From Thalassospira mesophila (GTDB taxonomy: Bacteria; Pseudomonadota; Alphaproteobacteria; Rhodospirillales; Thalassospiraceae): DNA of 64,000 nt. Where the stretch lies: positions 124,001 through 188,000 of the forward strand of contig NZ_JFKA01000001.1 in NCBI RefSeq assembly GCF_002115755.1, read 5' to 3'. The position numbers and the translations under genes were made by a program. The notes below the pieces were generated by a model that saw nothing but the letters and a program-made list of their open reading frames with translations, had not been told where the DNA came from and ran no database searches. This document shows, in pieces, positions 37,228 to 46,474 of this stretch (position 1 is its first letter; the number at the start of each line of letters is the position of its first letter).

Positions 37228-38208
37228 TTACAAAACCGCATAGTGATTATCGCCCAGCCCATCGTAGCCAGCCGCATGACGGGTGGCAGATAACAAATCA
37301 TAGGGATAGCCCGCGACAAAGGCGAAGGCTTGCTCCAGCGCGGTGATATCATCATCTGACAACACAATATCGCCCGCCGTCAGGCCCCCTGATAGTTGAT
37401 CAAGGGTGCGGGGGCCCAAAACCGGAAGGGTATTTTTGGCCAAAAGCCAGGCCAGAGCAATTTCGGCCCGGCTTTTTTGCAATCTGTCTGCGATCTGGCC
37501 CAATACAAACAGGGCATCCGCATATTCAGGGTTTTCCGCCGTCTCTTTTGCCAAAACACCACCAAAAAGTGGCGACCACGCCATAACAGCCATCCCGGTT
37601 GCTTGGGCAAAGGGGATAAATTCGCGTTCGATCGTACGTTCAAGCAGGTTATATTGCATCTGCATGACGCTAACCGGGCTTAGGCCGCGCCATTGCGCCA
37701 TCATGCTGGCCGATGCCATGCGCCAGACCGGCATGTTTGACAGACCAATATATAAAATCTTGCCCGCCCGTACCAGATCATCCAGCCCGCGCATAATTTC
37801 ATCAATTGGCGTAATACCATCATCAAAGTGAACGAAATAAACATCGATATGGTCGGTTTTAAGCCGTTTCAAGCTGCCTTCAACCTCGGCCCTCATGGCC
37901 TTGCGATGGTTGCCGTGCGCCGCACGGGCCGGGGTGCTTAACGGGGTCCGGCAATATTTTGACGCGATGACAAAATCATCGCGTTTTGACGGGTTTAAAA
38001 ATTCCCCCACCAGTTGTTCGGCAATACCGCCCTGATACGCGCTGGACGTATCAATAAAATTTCCCCCGGCATCGGCAAAATGATGCAGTATTTGCAGCGC
38101 TTCGGCGGGATCGGATTTGCCATTGTGCATTTTTCCCATTCGGGCGGTTCCCAGCACAAATTGCGAAACGGCAAGGCCGGTATTGTGCCCTAATAATCGA
38201 TATTTCAT
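37228..38208 (-). CDS. Aldo/keto reductase
   Basis: This 326-residue TIM-barrel oxidoreductase uses NADPH. FIDTSSAYQGGIAEQLVGEFL holds the catalytic Asp and Tyr, FVIASKYCRTPLS the lysine, and IDVYFVHFDDGITPIDEIMRGLDDLV the usual substrate region. It is closest to the aryl-alcohol dehydrogenase-like subgroup. A divergent HxlR regulator starts 53 bp away and probably controls it. The natural substrate is unknown. Confidence 0.92.
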   Translation of the reverse strand: MKYRLLGHNTGLAVSQFVLGTARMGKMHNGKSDPAEALQILHHFADAGGNFIDTSSAYQGGIAEQLVGEFLNPSKRDDFVIASKYCRTPLSTPARAAHGNHRKAMRAEVEGSLKRLKTDHIDVYFVHFDDGITPIDEIMRGLDDLVRAGKILYIGLSNMPVWRMASASMMAQWRGLSPVSVMQMQYNLLERTIEREFIPFAQATGMAVMAWSPLFGGVLAKETAENPEYADALFVLGQIADRLQKSRAEIALAWLLAKNTLPVLGPRTLDQLSGGLTAGDIVLSDDDITALEQAFAFVAGYPYDLLSATRHAAGYDGLGDNHYAVL

Positions 38209-38260
38209 CTTTCATCTCCACATGTCATGGCTGCCCGACACATAGAAGGATTGATAAAAA

Positions 38261-38635
38261 TTGGGAAGAACGCACAATATTCACAGTAACTTACCAGAAA
38301 GTAAGGCCGCGTGTTTTAGCCCCGGTGGATCAGCCGCCCGGGTTTCAGATGCGCTTTCGGCCCTGTCTGGGCGCTGGAAAGTGGAAATTCTGTTTTCATT
38401 ATTAGCCTGTCAGACCTGCCGCTATTCGGAACTGGAACGCAATATTACCGGTATTTCGCAAAAAATGCTGGCCCAGCAACTGCGCGAACTGGAACGCGAC
38501 GGCTTGATCAACCGCCATATTTACCCCGAGATCCCGCCCAAGGTTGAATATAGCCTGACCGAACTGGGCCAGTCCCTGCGCGTACCATTGCGGATGTTGC
38601 GCGAGATCGGGGTGGCTATGCATAATCGGGAATGA
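38261..38635 (+). CDS. HxlR-family transcriptional regulator
   Basis: This 124-residue winged-helix regulator appears to start at a TTG (38261) preceded by AAGGA. SALSGRWKVEILFSLLACQTCRYSELERNITGISQKMLAQQLRELERDGL is the HxlR/MarR-like DNA-binding region. Two cysteines (Cys in LLACQTCRYS) could sense electrophiles or redox change, as in HypR and YodB. It diverges from the aldo/keto reductase, a typical quinone- or aldehyde-response pair. Confidence 0.88.
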   Translation: MGRTHNIHSNLPESKAACFSPGGSAARVSDALSALSGRWKVEILFSLLACQTCRYSELERNITGISQKMLAQQLRELERDGLINRHIYPEIPPKVEYSLTELGQSLRVPLRMLREIGVAMHNRE

Positions 38636-38732
38636 ACACCAGACGTTTAATTGATCCCTAAACGCCTGCATAACCTGACATAATTTAATAATAGATACTT
38701 TTAATTATACTTGTTTATAAATTATCTACTAT

Positions 38733-39101
38733 TTAGCCCCAACTGGCCTGAAGCTTGCGCGGTCGTTCGGGGCCGGATAAAGAGACCTCATCGATTTCGG
38801 TATTCATCACCAAAATACCGCCGAGCCCGCCCTGGGCCAGTTTGACCAGGCGCTGACCGATCTGTTTTTCATCCAGGCCGATGATGTAATCATCGCGGGC
38901 GGCACTGTTGATAAAATCAATGGTGAAGGCGTGGGTAAAGCCCTGATGCAAACCATCGCGGTCAAGATTACGCCCCCCGACGAAGCCCAGCATACCTTCG
39001 ATGGTGGCCGCCATTTCTTTCATACCGAAAAAAACGGCCTCGGTTTCAGCCGGATCGGCGTGATAAGGCACCTGTACCAAAACAATATGACGTATCATCA
39101 C
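38733..39101 (-). CDS. Dabb-family (stress-responsive A/B barrel) protein
   Basis: This 122-residue dimeric ferredoxin-like barrel protein has MIRHIVLVQVPYHADPAE at the N-terminus and HQGFTHAFTIDFINSAARDDYI in the middle, both Dabb signatures. The family includes olivetolic-acid cyclase-like and stress proteins; the role here is unknown. It lies just downstream of mltA on the same strand (15 bp gap). Confidence 0.85.
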   Translation of the reverse strand: MMIRHIVLVQVPYHADPAETEAVFFGMKEMAATIEGMLGFVGGRNLDRDGLHQGFTHAFTIDFINSAARDDYIIGLDEKQIGQRLVKLAQGGLGGILVMNTEIDEVSLSGPERPRKLQASWG

Positions 39102-39116
39102 ATTGGTCCCTGCCTG

Positions 39117-40409
39117 CTATTTTGATGAAGTCTCCCCTGTTTGATCCTGCCGGTTTGTCGAGGTTTGATCAATCGAAATGCTGCGGGGCAGCAAAAGGTA
39201 GGTTTGGCCCTGGCGGTTCATATGCCCGGCGTGAAGGGCGGCTTTTTCACCGGGACCAAAAAAGATATCACCGCGCACCGGCCCGCGAATAGCCCCCCCG
39301 GTATCTTGCGCGATCATAAGCTGATGAAACTTGCGATCTACATTCATCGCATCACGGGTTTCCAGCCAGATCGGTACCCCCATGGCATGAAAACGCCGGT
39401 CAACCGCCAAGGAGCGTTCGGTTTCAAGCGGCACGCCCTGCGCGCCAATCGGCCCGGCATCAGGGTCGCCGGGTAACTGGCGAAAAAACACATAGGACGC
39501 ATTAAGGTTCATGACCGCATCAGCCTGATCGGGGTGATCTTGCAACCATTGGCGAATGGTTTGCAGCGAGACCGTTTTCGGCGTTAACGCGCCGCGTTTG
39601 ATCAATTCCCGACCAATGGCAAAATAGGCTTGGCCGTTGGTGCCGGAATATCCCACCTTTAGGATGCTGCCATCCTCAAGAACAACCCGGCCGGACCCCT
39701 GAATTTGCAGGAAAAACGCATCCACTGCGTTATCGACCCACACCAGTTCAAGGTCACGGTTCGCCAGGGCACCGGCTTCAATCTCGGTCCGGTCATAATA
39801 GGGGACCACTTTTTTGCCCGTCACACGCCCGACCACGGTTTGGCCCTTTAACGCCGCGCGAAAAGCGCCAAGGTCAATATCGACCATATCATCGGGTTTA
39901 AGATAAAGCGGAATTTGAAACCGGTCATGGCGGGTGAGGCTGCCGCGTAATTCGGGTTCGTAATAGCCGGTAAACAGGCCGACCGGGTCGTTATTGTTCC
40001 CGGCACGCCACGGCAGAAATGCAGTTTGAAAAAACACACGTAAATCTTCGCTGCGCACGGTTTGCGCATTAATCGCCAGTGCCGTTTCGCACGCAGGCCG
40101 CCATTGGGCAACCGTCCCCACGCGCGGGTCCGGCCCGATATCCTTGTCGTCTGCCCGCTTTAAGATCCGCACACAAGAGCGCTGGAACGCGACCAGGGCT
40201 GGCTGCATATTATCGCTTTGCCAGCCGTCAAGGTCGCTAAAACGGGCCGGGGACAGGGTCAGATGGTCCGGTTTTTCCAGCGGGGTAATATAATCGGCAA
40301 TTTGGGGCCAAAAAAACCAGACGGCACTGCCTGCAAGGATGATTGCGATAAAACCCAGAAACGCACCAAACAACAGGGGGGATCGTTTTTTATTCAAAAA
40401 AGCCGCCAT
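39117..40409 (-). CDS. mltA: MltA-domain lytic murein transglycosylase
   Basis: This protein has 430 residues from the ATG at 40409 (the frame opens at 40427). A single N-terminal membrane anchor (PLLFGAFLGFIAIILAGSAVWFFW) replaces the lipoprotein signal of E. coli MltA. The MltA barrel includes GLFTGYYEPELRGS, and the 3D/catalytic region is LMIAQDTGGAIRGPVRGDIFFGPG with its aspartate. It cleaves peptidoglycan between MurNAc and GlcNAc, producing anhydro-muropeptides. It is downstream of tim44 in the same orientation. Confidence 0.93.
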   Translation of the reverse strand: MAAFLNKKRSPLLFGAFLGFIAIILAGSAVWFFWPQIADYITPLEKPDHLTLSPARFSDLDGWQSDNMQPALVAFQRSCVRILKRADDKDIGPDPRVGTVAQWRPACETALAINAQTVRSEDLRVFFQTAFLPWRAGNNNDPVGLFTGYYEPELRGSLTRHDRFQIPLYLKPDDMVDIDLGAFRAALKGQTVVGRVTGKKVVPYYDRTEIEAGALANRDLELVWVDNAVDAFFLQIQGSGRVVLEDGSILKVGYSGTNGQAYFAIGRELIKRGALTPKTVSLQTIRQWLQDHPDQADAVMNLNASYVFFRQLPGDPDAGPIGAQGVPLETERSLAVDRRFHAMGVPIWLETRDAMNVDRKFHQLMIAQDTGGAIRGPVRGDIFFGPGEKAALHAGHMNRQGQTYLLLPRSISIDQTSTNRQDQTGETSSK

Positions 40410-40511
40410 GAAACAAATCGGGACCAAAATTCAGATTCTCACAGTGTCAGCTCAAACGGTTAAAAAACCAAAAGCACGGCACCCGCGCATTGATAAAAAT
40501 GGCAGCTTATA

Positions 40512-40550
40512 AACAAAAAGGCGGCTTCACCTGTCGGGAAGCCGCCTTTT
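40512..40550 (-). terminator. Rho-independent terminator of the tim44 gene
   Basis: AAAAGGCGGCTTC and its complement GAAGCCGCCTTTT form a strong stem, with TTTTTGTTT following in the minus direction. It lies between the tim44 stop and mltA, so mltA probably has its own promoter. Confidence 0.88.
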
Positions 40551-40580
40551 TATCATCTTAAATCCGCAAAAAAGCTGCTA

Positions 40581-41327
40581 TCAGCTTTCGTCAGCCGGTG
40601 TTTCAGTGGCGACAAGCTGCCAGTTCGGATCGGAACTTTCCATATTGCGGGCAAATGTCCACAAATCCTCGACCTCGATCACATTATTGGGATCACCCGA
40701 AATCACATCGCCCGCCTTGTTGCGCACAATCGAAACTTCCTCGGAGACAAATTTGATCGTGATGTAAGCCGTGCGGCCTTCAACAGTGGCCTCATGGATC
40801 ACGGCAGATTTAATACCAACCAGAGTGGTTTCTTCATGCTCGTCACTGGTGGCACGGTCATCAATTGCTGTGGCGAAGTTTTTATAAACCTCGGGCGACA
40901 GCAAGGATTTCAGCGTGTCCTTGTCGCCCTTGGCAAAGCTTTCAACAATCATTTCAAACGCCATGCGCGCCCCGTTCAGGAAGTCCTGCTGGGTGAAAGA
41001 TTGGTCGGCAAGCTGGATCTGCGTTAAGGCCGGGCTGGAAACCGGATTTGCAGTTTCATTTTTTCGGCTGGAATCGGGCAGGCGATAAACATTTTCATCG
41101 CCAGTTGAACCAGCCCCTTCTTTCTGACCAGGACCGGCGGCATCTTCATGGGTCCGACGCCCGAAAACGTCGGTTGGTCCCTGTTTTTCATTGCCGGTTT
41201 TGCGGCCCAGCACACTACGCAGGCGCAAAATCAGAAAGATGGCGATCAGCGCAAAAAGAATAATATCAAAATATTGCAATTCCGGACTCTTGTTTTGGGG
41301 GTGTCGACGGACGGCAACCGCCATCAT
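40581..41327 (-). CDS. Tim44/TimA-like domain protein
   Basis: This 248-residue protein has an N-terminal membrane helix (YFDIILFALIAIFLILRLRSVLG), an arginine-rich and disordered stretch, and a C-terminal Tim44-like domain (AFEMIVESFAKGDKDTLKSLLSPEVYKNF). Bacterial Tim44 homologues are linked to membrane translocation and are sometimes called TimA. The start is uncertain: the ATG at 41327 gives an unusual charged lead, whereas a TTG at 41279 gives QYFDIILF, the family-like N-terminus. It diverges from fxsA. Confidence 0.85.
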   Translation of the reverse strand: MMAVAVRRHPQNKSPELQYFDIILFALIAIFLILRLRSVLGRKTGNEKQGPTDVFGRRTHEDAAGPGQKEGAGSTGDENVYRLPDSSRKNETANPVSSPALTQIQLADQSFTQQDFLNGARMAFEMIVESFAKGDKDTLKSLLSPEVYKNFATAIDDRATSDEHEETTLVGIKSAVIHEATVEGRTAYITIKFVSEEVSIVRNKAGDVISGDPNNVIEVEDLWTFARNMESSDPNWQLVATETPADES

Positions 41328-41586
41328 ACAGCCTGTGTTCGTGAAATGGTATGACCTTATCTGAATGCAAGGGCAACTATCGAACTCAGAAAAATGTGAT
41401 CAACTTCACCAAGACGCCGTCAAACATGCTAAAACCGGGCGGCATTGCTGGCACGCTGCCGTATTTTCGTCCAGTTATGTCAGTATCGCACCAGCTTAGG
41501 TTAGAACCTGTTACCATTTAACGCAGAATTTTGCCTTTAAGCCAATTCTGTTTATTTCCAAATAGCCAGCGCCAGACGGAGCAATT

Positions 41587-42159
41587 ATGGGCTTTATTCT
41601 TTTTGGCATTTTTGTCGTGATGCCGATCGTCGAAATCGCCGTTTTTATTCAGGCCGGCGAATTGATCGGTTTATGGCCGACCATCGCAATTGTTGTTTTA
41701 ACCGCAATTCTGGGCACATCGCTGATGCGATCCCAGGGATTGAAAACGCTGGCCCGTGCCCAACAAGAGCTTGATCAGGGCGAAATGCCGATCGGGCCGA
41801 TGTTTGACGGGGTTTGCATTTTAATTGCCGGGGTTTTGTTGCTGACCCCCGGTTTTGTCACCGACACCATGGGCTTTTTATTGCTGTTCCCGCCTTTGCG
41901 CCGCGCGGTTGGCGCCGGATTGATCCTGAAAATGATGAAATCGGGAAAAATGCGAATGTCGTTTGGCGCAGGTTCTGCCCGCCAAAACGACCCGTTTGGC
42001 GGGGCTGGTAATAGCAGCAGAAATACAGGCGCATCCCGCGGCCCACGCGGCGGCCCTGTGATTGATGGCGACTATGAAGATCTCGATCAGCAAAAAGGCA
42101 GTATGGATGAACGCCCTGATCAGGATAACGACAATGATCGGAACCTGCCTCCGCGCTAG
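41587..42159 (+). CDS. fxsA: FxsA family membrane protein
   Basis: This 190-residue cytoplasmic-membrane protein matches FxsA: MGFILFGIFVVMPIVEIAVFIQAGELIGLWPTI, TAILGTSLMRSQGLKTLARAQ, and a second hydrophobic region GVCILIAGVLLLTPGFVTDTMGFLLLFPPLRR. E. coli FxsA suppresses exclusion of phage T7; its molecular role is unclear. The C-terminal 60 residues are Gly/Asn-rich. It diverges from tim44 and precedes secB. Confidence 0.93.
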   Translation: MGFILFGIFVVMPIVEIAVFIQAGELIGLWPTIAIVVLTAILGTSLMRSQGLKTLARAQQELDQGEMPIGPMFDGVCILIAGVLLLTPGFVTDTMGFLLLFPPLRRAVGAGLILKMMKSGKMRMSFGAGSARQNDPFGGAGNSSRNTGASRGPRGGPVIDGDYEDLDQQKGSMDERPDQDNDNDRNLPPR

Positions 42160-42561
42160 CCAGGCAAGATCGCCCAAAAACTGTTCGATCTGCAATATCA
42201 AAAGCCGGGGGCATGTCGCCCGGCTTTTTTGTGCAAAATTGTCAAAGCCAGCCAGATTAAAAACATCCTGATGGCATATCAATATCAGGCAAATCATCGT
42301 TGCTTGCGAATCTGGCTTAAAAACCGCCTTGCGGCTTGCCTTGATCTTGCCCGTCTGTTCCATCCATGCTAGGCCATCAGGCGTTATTTTCGGGGCACCA
42401 AAACCCGGGAACCGAACCTTACGGTGTCAGAAAAAAGCCGCCTTTAGTCACCATGACAGTGTGCCTGATCGGGAAATTTCCCGGCCATTGGCCGCTGGTT
42501 TAATCCGGACTGAACGGCTTTTTCCTGACCAAATTCCAAGATCTTAGGGAGTTATCTTCTA
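42160..42561. other. Intergenic region between fxsA and secB
   Basis: About 400 bp. The fxsA terminator lies at 42200-42230. The remainder shows no credible coding sequence on either strand and should carry the secB promoter. I see no known RNA motif. Confidence 0.5.
42200..42230 (+). terminator. Rho-independent terminator of fxsA
   Basis: AAAGCCGGG (42201-42209) pairs with CCCGGCTTT (42219-42227), followed by further T residues. It lies 41 bp past the fxsA stop. Confidence 0.88.
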
Positions 42562-43056
42562 ATGGCTGAAAATACCACCGGTGCAGAAGGCACGGATGCA
42601 GCACCGCAGCAGGCTGGCAATCCGATCACCATTCATGCCCAGTATATCAAGGATTTGTCGTTCGAAAATCCGAACGCGCCGGAAAGTGTTGCCCTGCAAC
42701 AGCAGCCCAAAATCAACATTGATGTTGATGTTCAGGCCCGCACCACCGAAGACCAGCGTTTGCACGAAGTTGTTTTGAAAATCGACGTCAAAGCCGAGAT
42801 TGCCGACAAGGCTGCTTTCGTGATTGATCTGCAATATGGTGCCGTTGTCACGCTGAATGTTCCTGAAGAACATCGTTTGCCGGTCCTGCTGATCGAAGTA
42901 CCGCGCTTGCTGTTCCCCTATGCTCGCAAGATTGTTGCCGATCTGACGGCAGATGGTGGCTTCCCGCCGCTGATGATGCATCCGATTGATTTTGCCGACC
43001 TGTTTCGCAAAAAATATGCCCAGGCTGCCGACAGCACCCCGGCCGGAAACGCCTGA
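42562..43056 (+). CDS. secB: Protein-export chaperone SecB
   Basis: This 164-residue tetrameric chaperone keeps preproteins unfolded and hands them to SecA. IHAQYIKDLSFENPNAPESV, the binding groove strands NIDVDVQARTTEDQRLHEVVLKI, and LFPYARKIVADLTADGGFPPLMMHPIDF are diagnostic. A GGGAG ribosome site precedes the ATG. In related genomes secB is usually next to dnaQ; here it is on the other side of the origin. Confidence 0.97.
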   Translation: MAENTTGAEGTDAAPQQAGNPITIHAQYIKDLSFENPNAPESVALQQQPKINIDVDVQARTTEDQRLHEVVLKIDVKAEIADKAAFVIDLQYGAVVTLNVPEEHRLPVLLIEVPRLLFPYARKIVADLTADGGFPPLMMHPIDFADLFRKKYAQAADSTPAGNA

Positions 43057-43104
43057 TCAATCGCGATTATCTGACTTTAAAATCAGAAAAATATACCAAA
43101 ATGC

Positions 43105-43135
43105 AAAAACCCCGCCATTCATTGGCGGGGTTTTT
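43105..43135. terminator. Bidirectional terminator between secB and hemJ
   Basis: AAAAACCCCGCCA (43105-43117) pairs with TGGCGGGGTTTTT (43123-43135). With A and T tracts on both sides it can end the convergent secB and hemJ transcripts. Confidence 0.9.
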
Positions 43136-43170
43136 ATATGTCAGACAATATCAAAAGCTGAGTTTCAATA

Positions 43171-43599
43171 TCAAAACGGCTTTGCAATCACCATAAAGAC
43201 AATAATGATCATAAGGATGGTAGGCACTTCGTTGAGGATACGATAAAACTTTGCCGATTTGGTATTGGTGCCAGCGGCAAAAGCCCGACGATATTTTGAC
43301 AGCATCATATGAGCGATGGTCATAAGCACCACGCAAAGAAGTTTCACGTGAAACCAGCCTTCGGTCATGGCTCCGGTCACACTGATCAGGTAGCCGCCGA
43401 AAATCCAGGTCGCGATCATCGCCGGGTTCATGATGGCGCGCAGCAAACGCCGTTCCATGATTTTGAATTTCTCGTCGGCTTCCGAACCAGGGGTCACATC
43501 GCAATGATAAACGTAAAGCCGGGGCAGATACAGCATACCCGCCATCCAGGCGATAACGCTGATCACGTGCAGGGATTTGACAATGCTATATAAATCCAT
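43171..43599 (-). CDS. hemJ: Protoporphyrinogen IX oxidase HemJ
   Basis: This 142-residue membrane protein has conserved histidines in VKSLHVISVIAWMAGMLYLPRLYVYH and MTIAHMMLSKYRRAFA. HemJ oxidises protoporphyrinogen IX to protoporphyrin IX, the penultimate step of haem synthesis in many Alphaproteobacteria. It is followed upstream by hemH and hemE, so the late haem genes are grouped. A parS-like sequence lies inside this gene at 43340-43355. Confidence 0.95.
   Translation of the reverse strand: MDLYSIVKSLHVISVIAWMAGMLYLPRLYVYHCDVTPGSEADEKFKIMERRLLRAIMNPAMIATWIFGGYLISVTGAMTEGWFHVKLLCVVLMTIAHMMLSKYRRAFAAGTNTKSAKFYRILNEVPTILMIIIVFMVIAKPF
43340..43355. promoter_or_regulatory. parS: parS-like site inside hemJ
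   Basis: GTTTCACGTGAAAC at 43341-43354 is the perfect 14-bp core of the ParB-binding parS consensus TGTTTCACGTGAAACA. Only the two outermost bases differ. It lies about 2.9 kb left of the origin, in the range where parS sites occur in Alphaproteobacteria. Confidence 0.82.
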
Positions 43600-43644
43600 C
43601 GATCTCTCGGTTGTGATTTTTTAAAAGCAGACTGATTAATACGG

Positions 43645-44730
43645 CTAACCCGGTTGTTTGGCCGTTGCACAAACATGATCATCGGGACACCACCAGCCAC
43701 GGGTTTGGCCACTATCGGTATCAACACCGTTCTGGTCGAGGGCAGACTGCGTTTCTTCAATCACATTTGCGAGACCGGCAATGAATTTTGAATGTGAACA
43801 CACGGTGCGCACCCGTTCATAGACCGGAATTTTCAAATGATCGGCAATTTCGCGATATTCGATATCCAGCTCGACCAGGGTTTCGGAATGTTCGGTGACA
43901 AAGGCAATCGGTACAATCACCAACGGCACAGCATCCTTGCCAGCCCGTTTAATTTCTTCCTCGGTGGAGGGTCCTATCCATTCCATTGGTCCGACCCGGC
44001 TTTGGTAACAGACCAGCCAGTCCAAACCGGGAATGGCCATTTTATCGACCACGGCCTGAGCTGATTTTTCAATTTGAGACTGATAGGGATCGTTGCGCCT
44101 GGTAATCACCGCCTTTGGCACACCATGGGCCGAAAACAACAGGCGCGGGGCGCCTTTATTCTGGTCCAGGGCGCGTTGATACCCTTCCTTCACCATATCG
44201 GCCGTTGCGTCGATAAAGCCGGGATTGGTGGGGTAGCAACAGGCTGTTTTCATCGGAATGCTCAGATCGATATCCCGACAGACTTCTTTCCAGTCCTTGA
44301 CCGATGACCCGCTGGTGGTGGTGGAAAATTGCGGATAAAGCGGCAGCAAAATCATTTCATCCGCACCCCACGCCTTAACCTGTTTTGCAGTTTCGTTTGC
44401 AAACGGTTTCCAATAGCGCATGGCAATGAAACACCGGTTTTCAAAGCCGTTATCGCTGTCATTCAGGCTGGTTTGCAGGGCATTGGCCTGATCCTGGGTC
44501 AGTTCCAGCAAGGGAGACTTGCCACCAAGATGAGCATAAATTTCCTGGGCAACCGGGGCCCGGCGCGATGAAATCAGCTTTGCTAACAAATAACGAAACG
44601 GATTGGGCAGGCTGATAATCGCCGGGTCATTGAACAAATTGAATAAAAACGGTTTTACAGCTTCGGGACTGTCGGGACCACCAAGGTTGAATAAAATGAT
44701 CGCACGTTTTTTTTGAACTTGATCGGACAT
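43645..44730 (-). CDS. hemH: Ferrochelatase
   Basis: This protein has 361 residues from the ATG at 44730, which follows AAGGA; a longer frame opens at 44841 without support. It inserts ferrous iron into protoporphyrin IX. AIILFNLGGPDSPEAVKPFL, the catalytic histidine in RLLFSAHGVPKAV, and FVTEHSETLVELDIEYRE are diagnostic. The C-terminus has WWCPDDHVCAT, a cysteine-containing tail. It sits between hemJ and hemE on the minus strand. Confidence 0.95.
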   Translation of the reverse strand: MSDQVQKKRAIILFNLGGPDSPEAVKPFLFNLFNDPAIISLPNPFRYLLAKLISSRRAPVAQEIYAHLGGKSPLLELTQDQANALQTSLNDSDNGFENRCFIAMRYWKPFANETAKQVKAWGADEMILLPLYPQFSTTTSGSSVKDWKEVCRDIDLSIPMKTACCYPTNPGFIDATADMVKEGYQRALDQNKGAPRLLFSAHGVPKAVITRRNDPYQSQIEKSAQAVVDKMAIPGLDWLVCYQSRVGPMEWIGPSTEEEIKRAGKDAVPLVIVPIAFVTEHSETLVELDIEYREIADHLKIPVYERVRTVCSHSKFIAGLANVIEETQSALDQNGVDTDSGQTRGWWCPDDHVCATAKQPG

Positions 44731-44898
44731 CGAAAAATCCTTCTGGCGTTCCAGAAAACCGGAAAACACGTGTAAGCCGTAAATCACAAAATCCGTCCCG
44801 TTCCCGGGGCGAAGGATGACGGGAACCATCCCCAAAAGCAATGAAGTTAGCCTTCATTACGAATTGATTTTTCCAATGGATTTCATCGATTAAAGAAA

Positions 44899-45936
44899 TC
44901 ATCCGCCGTTGCGAATAAAATCCACCAGCTTTCCAACATTTTCAGGCGGTGTTTCCGGCGTAATGCCGTGACCAAGATTGAAAATGAACGGACCATTGCC
45001 CAGGGTGGTTAAAATCCGGCGCGTCTCGGCCAGCATTTCATCCCCTCCGGTAATCAGATACATCGGATCAAGGTTGCCCTGAACCGGGCCCAGTTTTTGC
45101 AGATTTTCCGCCACCCATTTAAGCGGAACGCCACTATCAAGCCCCACCGCATCAACACCGGTCAGATTTTTAAAATCCAGTAAATGCAAACCGGCTCCCC
45201 TTGGAAAGCCAATGATCGGCATATCGGGGTATTCAGCCTTGATGTTTTGAACGATTTTACAGGTTGGTTCGATCACCCAGCGATGAAAACCGTTTTCGGA
45301 CAATACCCCGCCCCAGGTTTCAAACAACTGGATGACTTCTGCCCCGGCCTTGATCTGGGCCAGCAAATATTGCGTGGTTGCTTCAACCAGAATGTCGATC
45401 AGTTTTGCAAACCCGTCGGGATCGCCATAGGCGAACCGGCGAATATTGGCAAAATCCTTGCTGCCTTTGCCTTCAACCATGTAAGTCGCAACCGTCCAGG
45501 GGGCACCGGCAAAGCCGATAAGTGTGGTATGTTCGGGAATGGCGGACGACAGTTTGGCAACTGTTTCGTAAATGGGGCCTAACACATCGTGAATACCATC
45601 GATATTCAGGCGTGTAAGGCCAGCCTGGTCGCGAATGGGGTCCAGTTGGGGGCCTTCACCCTGTTTGAAGGCCAGATGCTGCCCTAGCGCCTGTGGAATG
45701 ACCAGGATGTCGGAAAACAGAATGGCGGCATCAAAATCGTATCGCCGTAACGGCTGCAAAGTTACTTCGCAGGCCAGATCGGGATTGTAACAAAGATCGA
45801 GGAACGAACCTGCTTCACCGCGGGTGGCACGATATTCGGGTAAATAGCGGCCTGCCTGACGCATCAGCCAGATCGGCGGTGTTGGCAGGGTTTCACCGGC
45901 TAACGCCCGCAGAAACAGTTTTTTTTGGTTCGGCAT
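44899..45936 (-). CDS. hemE: Uroporphyrinogen decarboxylase
   Basis: This 345-residue enzyme removes the four acetate carboxyls of uroporphyrinogen III to give coproporphyrinogen [24 protein letters not shown] is the substrate-binding signature, and [12 protein letters not shown] carries the catalytic aspartate. It heads the hemE-hemH-hemJ group and faces away from the origin; hemE is the classical left neighbour of the origin in Caulobacter and Rickettsia. Confidence 0.97.
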   Translation of the reverse strand: MPNQKKLFLRALAGETLPTPPIWLMRQAGRYLPEYRATRGEAGSFLDLCYNPDLACEVTLQPLRRYDFDAAILFSDILVIPQALGQHLAFKQGEGPQLDPIRDQAGLTRLNIDGIHDVLGPIYETVAKLSSAIPEHTTLIGFAGAPWTVATYMVEGKGSKDFANIRRFAYGDPDGFAKLIDILVEATTQYLLAQIKAGAEVIQLFETWGGVLSENGFHRWVIEPTCKIVQNIKAEYPDMPIIGFPRGAGLHLLDFKNLTGVDAVGLDSGVPLKWVAENLQKLGPVQGNLDPMYLITGGDEMLAETRRILTTLGNGPFIFNLGHGITPETPPENVGKLVDFIRNGG

Positions 45937-46074
45937 ATGTCTGTCCAGTTCCTGTTTTTCGGTCCCCGGTCCACGGTGCCCAAGACGGGTCGTGGCCTAT
46001 CCATTCGTTTTTTCCACCGTCTCTCTAGCAAAACCATTTTAAATAAAAAAGGATGTTGTTTGTTAGTGGATGCC

Positions 46075-46116
46075 TGTGGATAACCGGGATTAAATTTGGT
46101 GCACATCTTATCCACA
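46075..46116. promoter_or_regulatory. Pair of perfect inverted DnaA boxes in oriC
   Basis: TGTGGATAA at 46075-46083 and TTATCCACA at 46108-46116 face each other in opposite orientation, next to the AT-rich stretch. Such pairs support the initial DnaA complex. Confidence 0.9.
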
Positions 46117-46376
46117 TTCCGACTCGGATAATTTGATCCGCCGCAATCGATCTTGGGGAAAACTGGGGACGACTCCGAACGACTCTCAGGCCCTGCCTTG
46201 GGAAAAGACGATTTTGAATAATGGGGATAATGGGGATTAAACTGGTTTTGTGCCCGTTATCCCTGCTATCAGGTAAAAAATTTTCCGGTTATCCAGAGCG
46301 GGACAAGTGGTTTGAGGAAAATTGTAAAGGGTTGCGGATAAAATTCGTCTGATGAATTTTGCCCGAGTCGTACCCG

Positions 46377-46395
46377 TTATGCACATTTATCCACA
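46377..46395 (+). promoter_or_regulatory. Tandem DnaA boxes in oriC
   Basis: TTATGCACA (46377-46385, one mismatch) is followed after one base by the perfect TTATCCACA (46387-46395), giving two same-strand boxes on adjacent helical turns. Confidence 0.88.
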
Positions 46396-46474
46396 GGCGC
46401 GACTCCGATTCTGGAAAAAGTGATTTTTAAGTGCGTAAAAAACAGGCAATCCCGACAATCCCGATGGAGCAGAT

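Larger units (their letters stand above)
45937..46474. other. oriC: Chromosomal replication origin (oriC)
   Basis: This 538-bp non-coding region lies between hemE (minus) and ppsR (plus). Perfect DnaA boxes (TTATCCACA or complement) are at 46075-46083, 46108-46116 and 46387-46395. One-mismatch boxes are at 46222-46230, 46289-46297, 46333-46341 and 46377-46385, the last in tandem with the 46387 box. An AT-rich stretch at about 46028-46063 is a candidate unwinding element. Six GANTC sites cluster at 46121-46411. The hemE-ppsR (RP001) interval is the known origin position in Caulobacter and Rickettsia. No single-copy test could be run. Confidence 0.93.
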
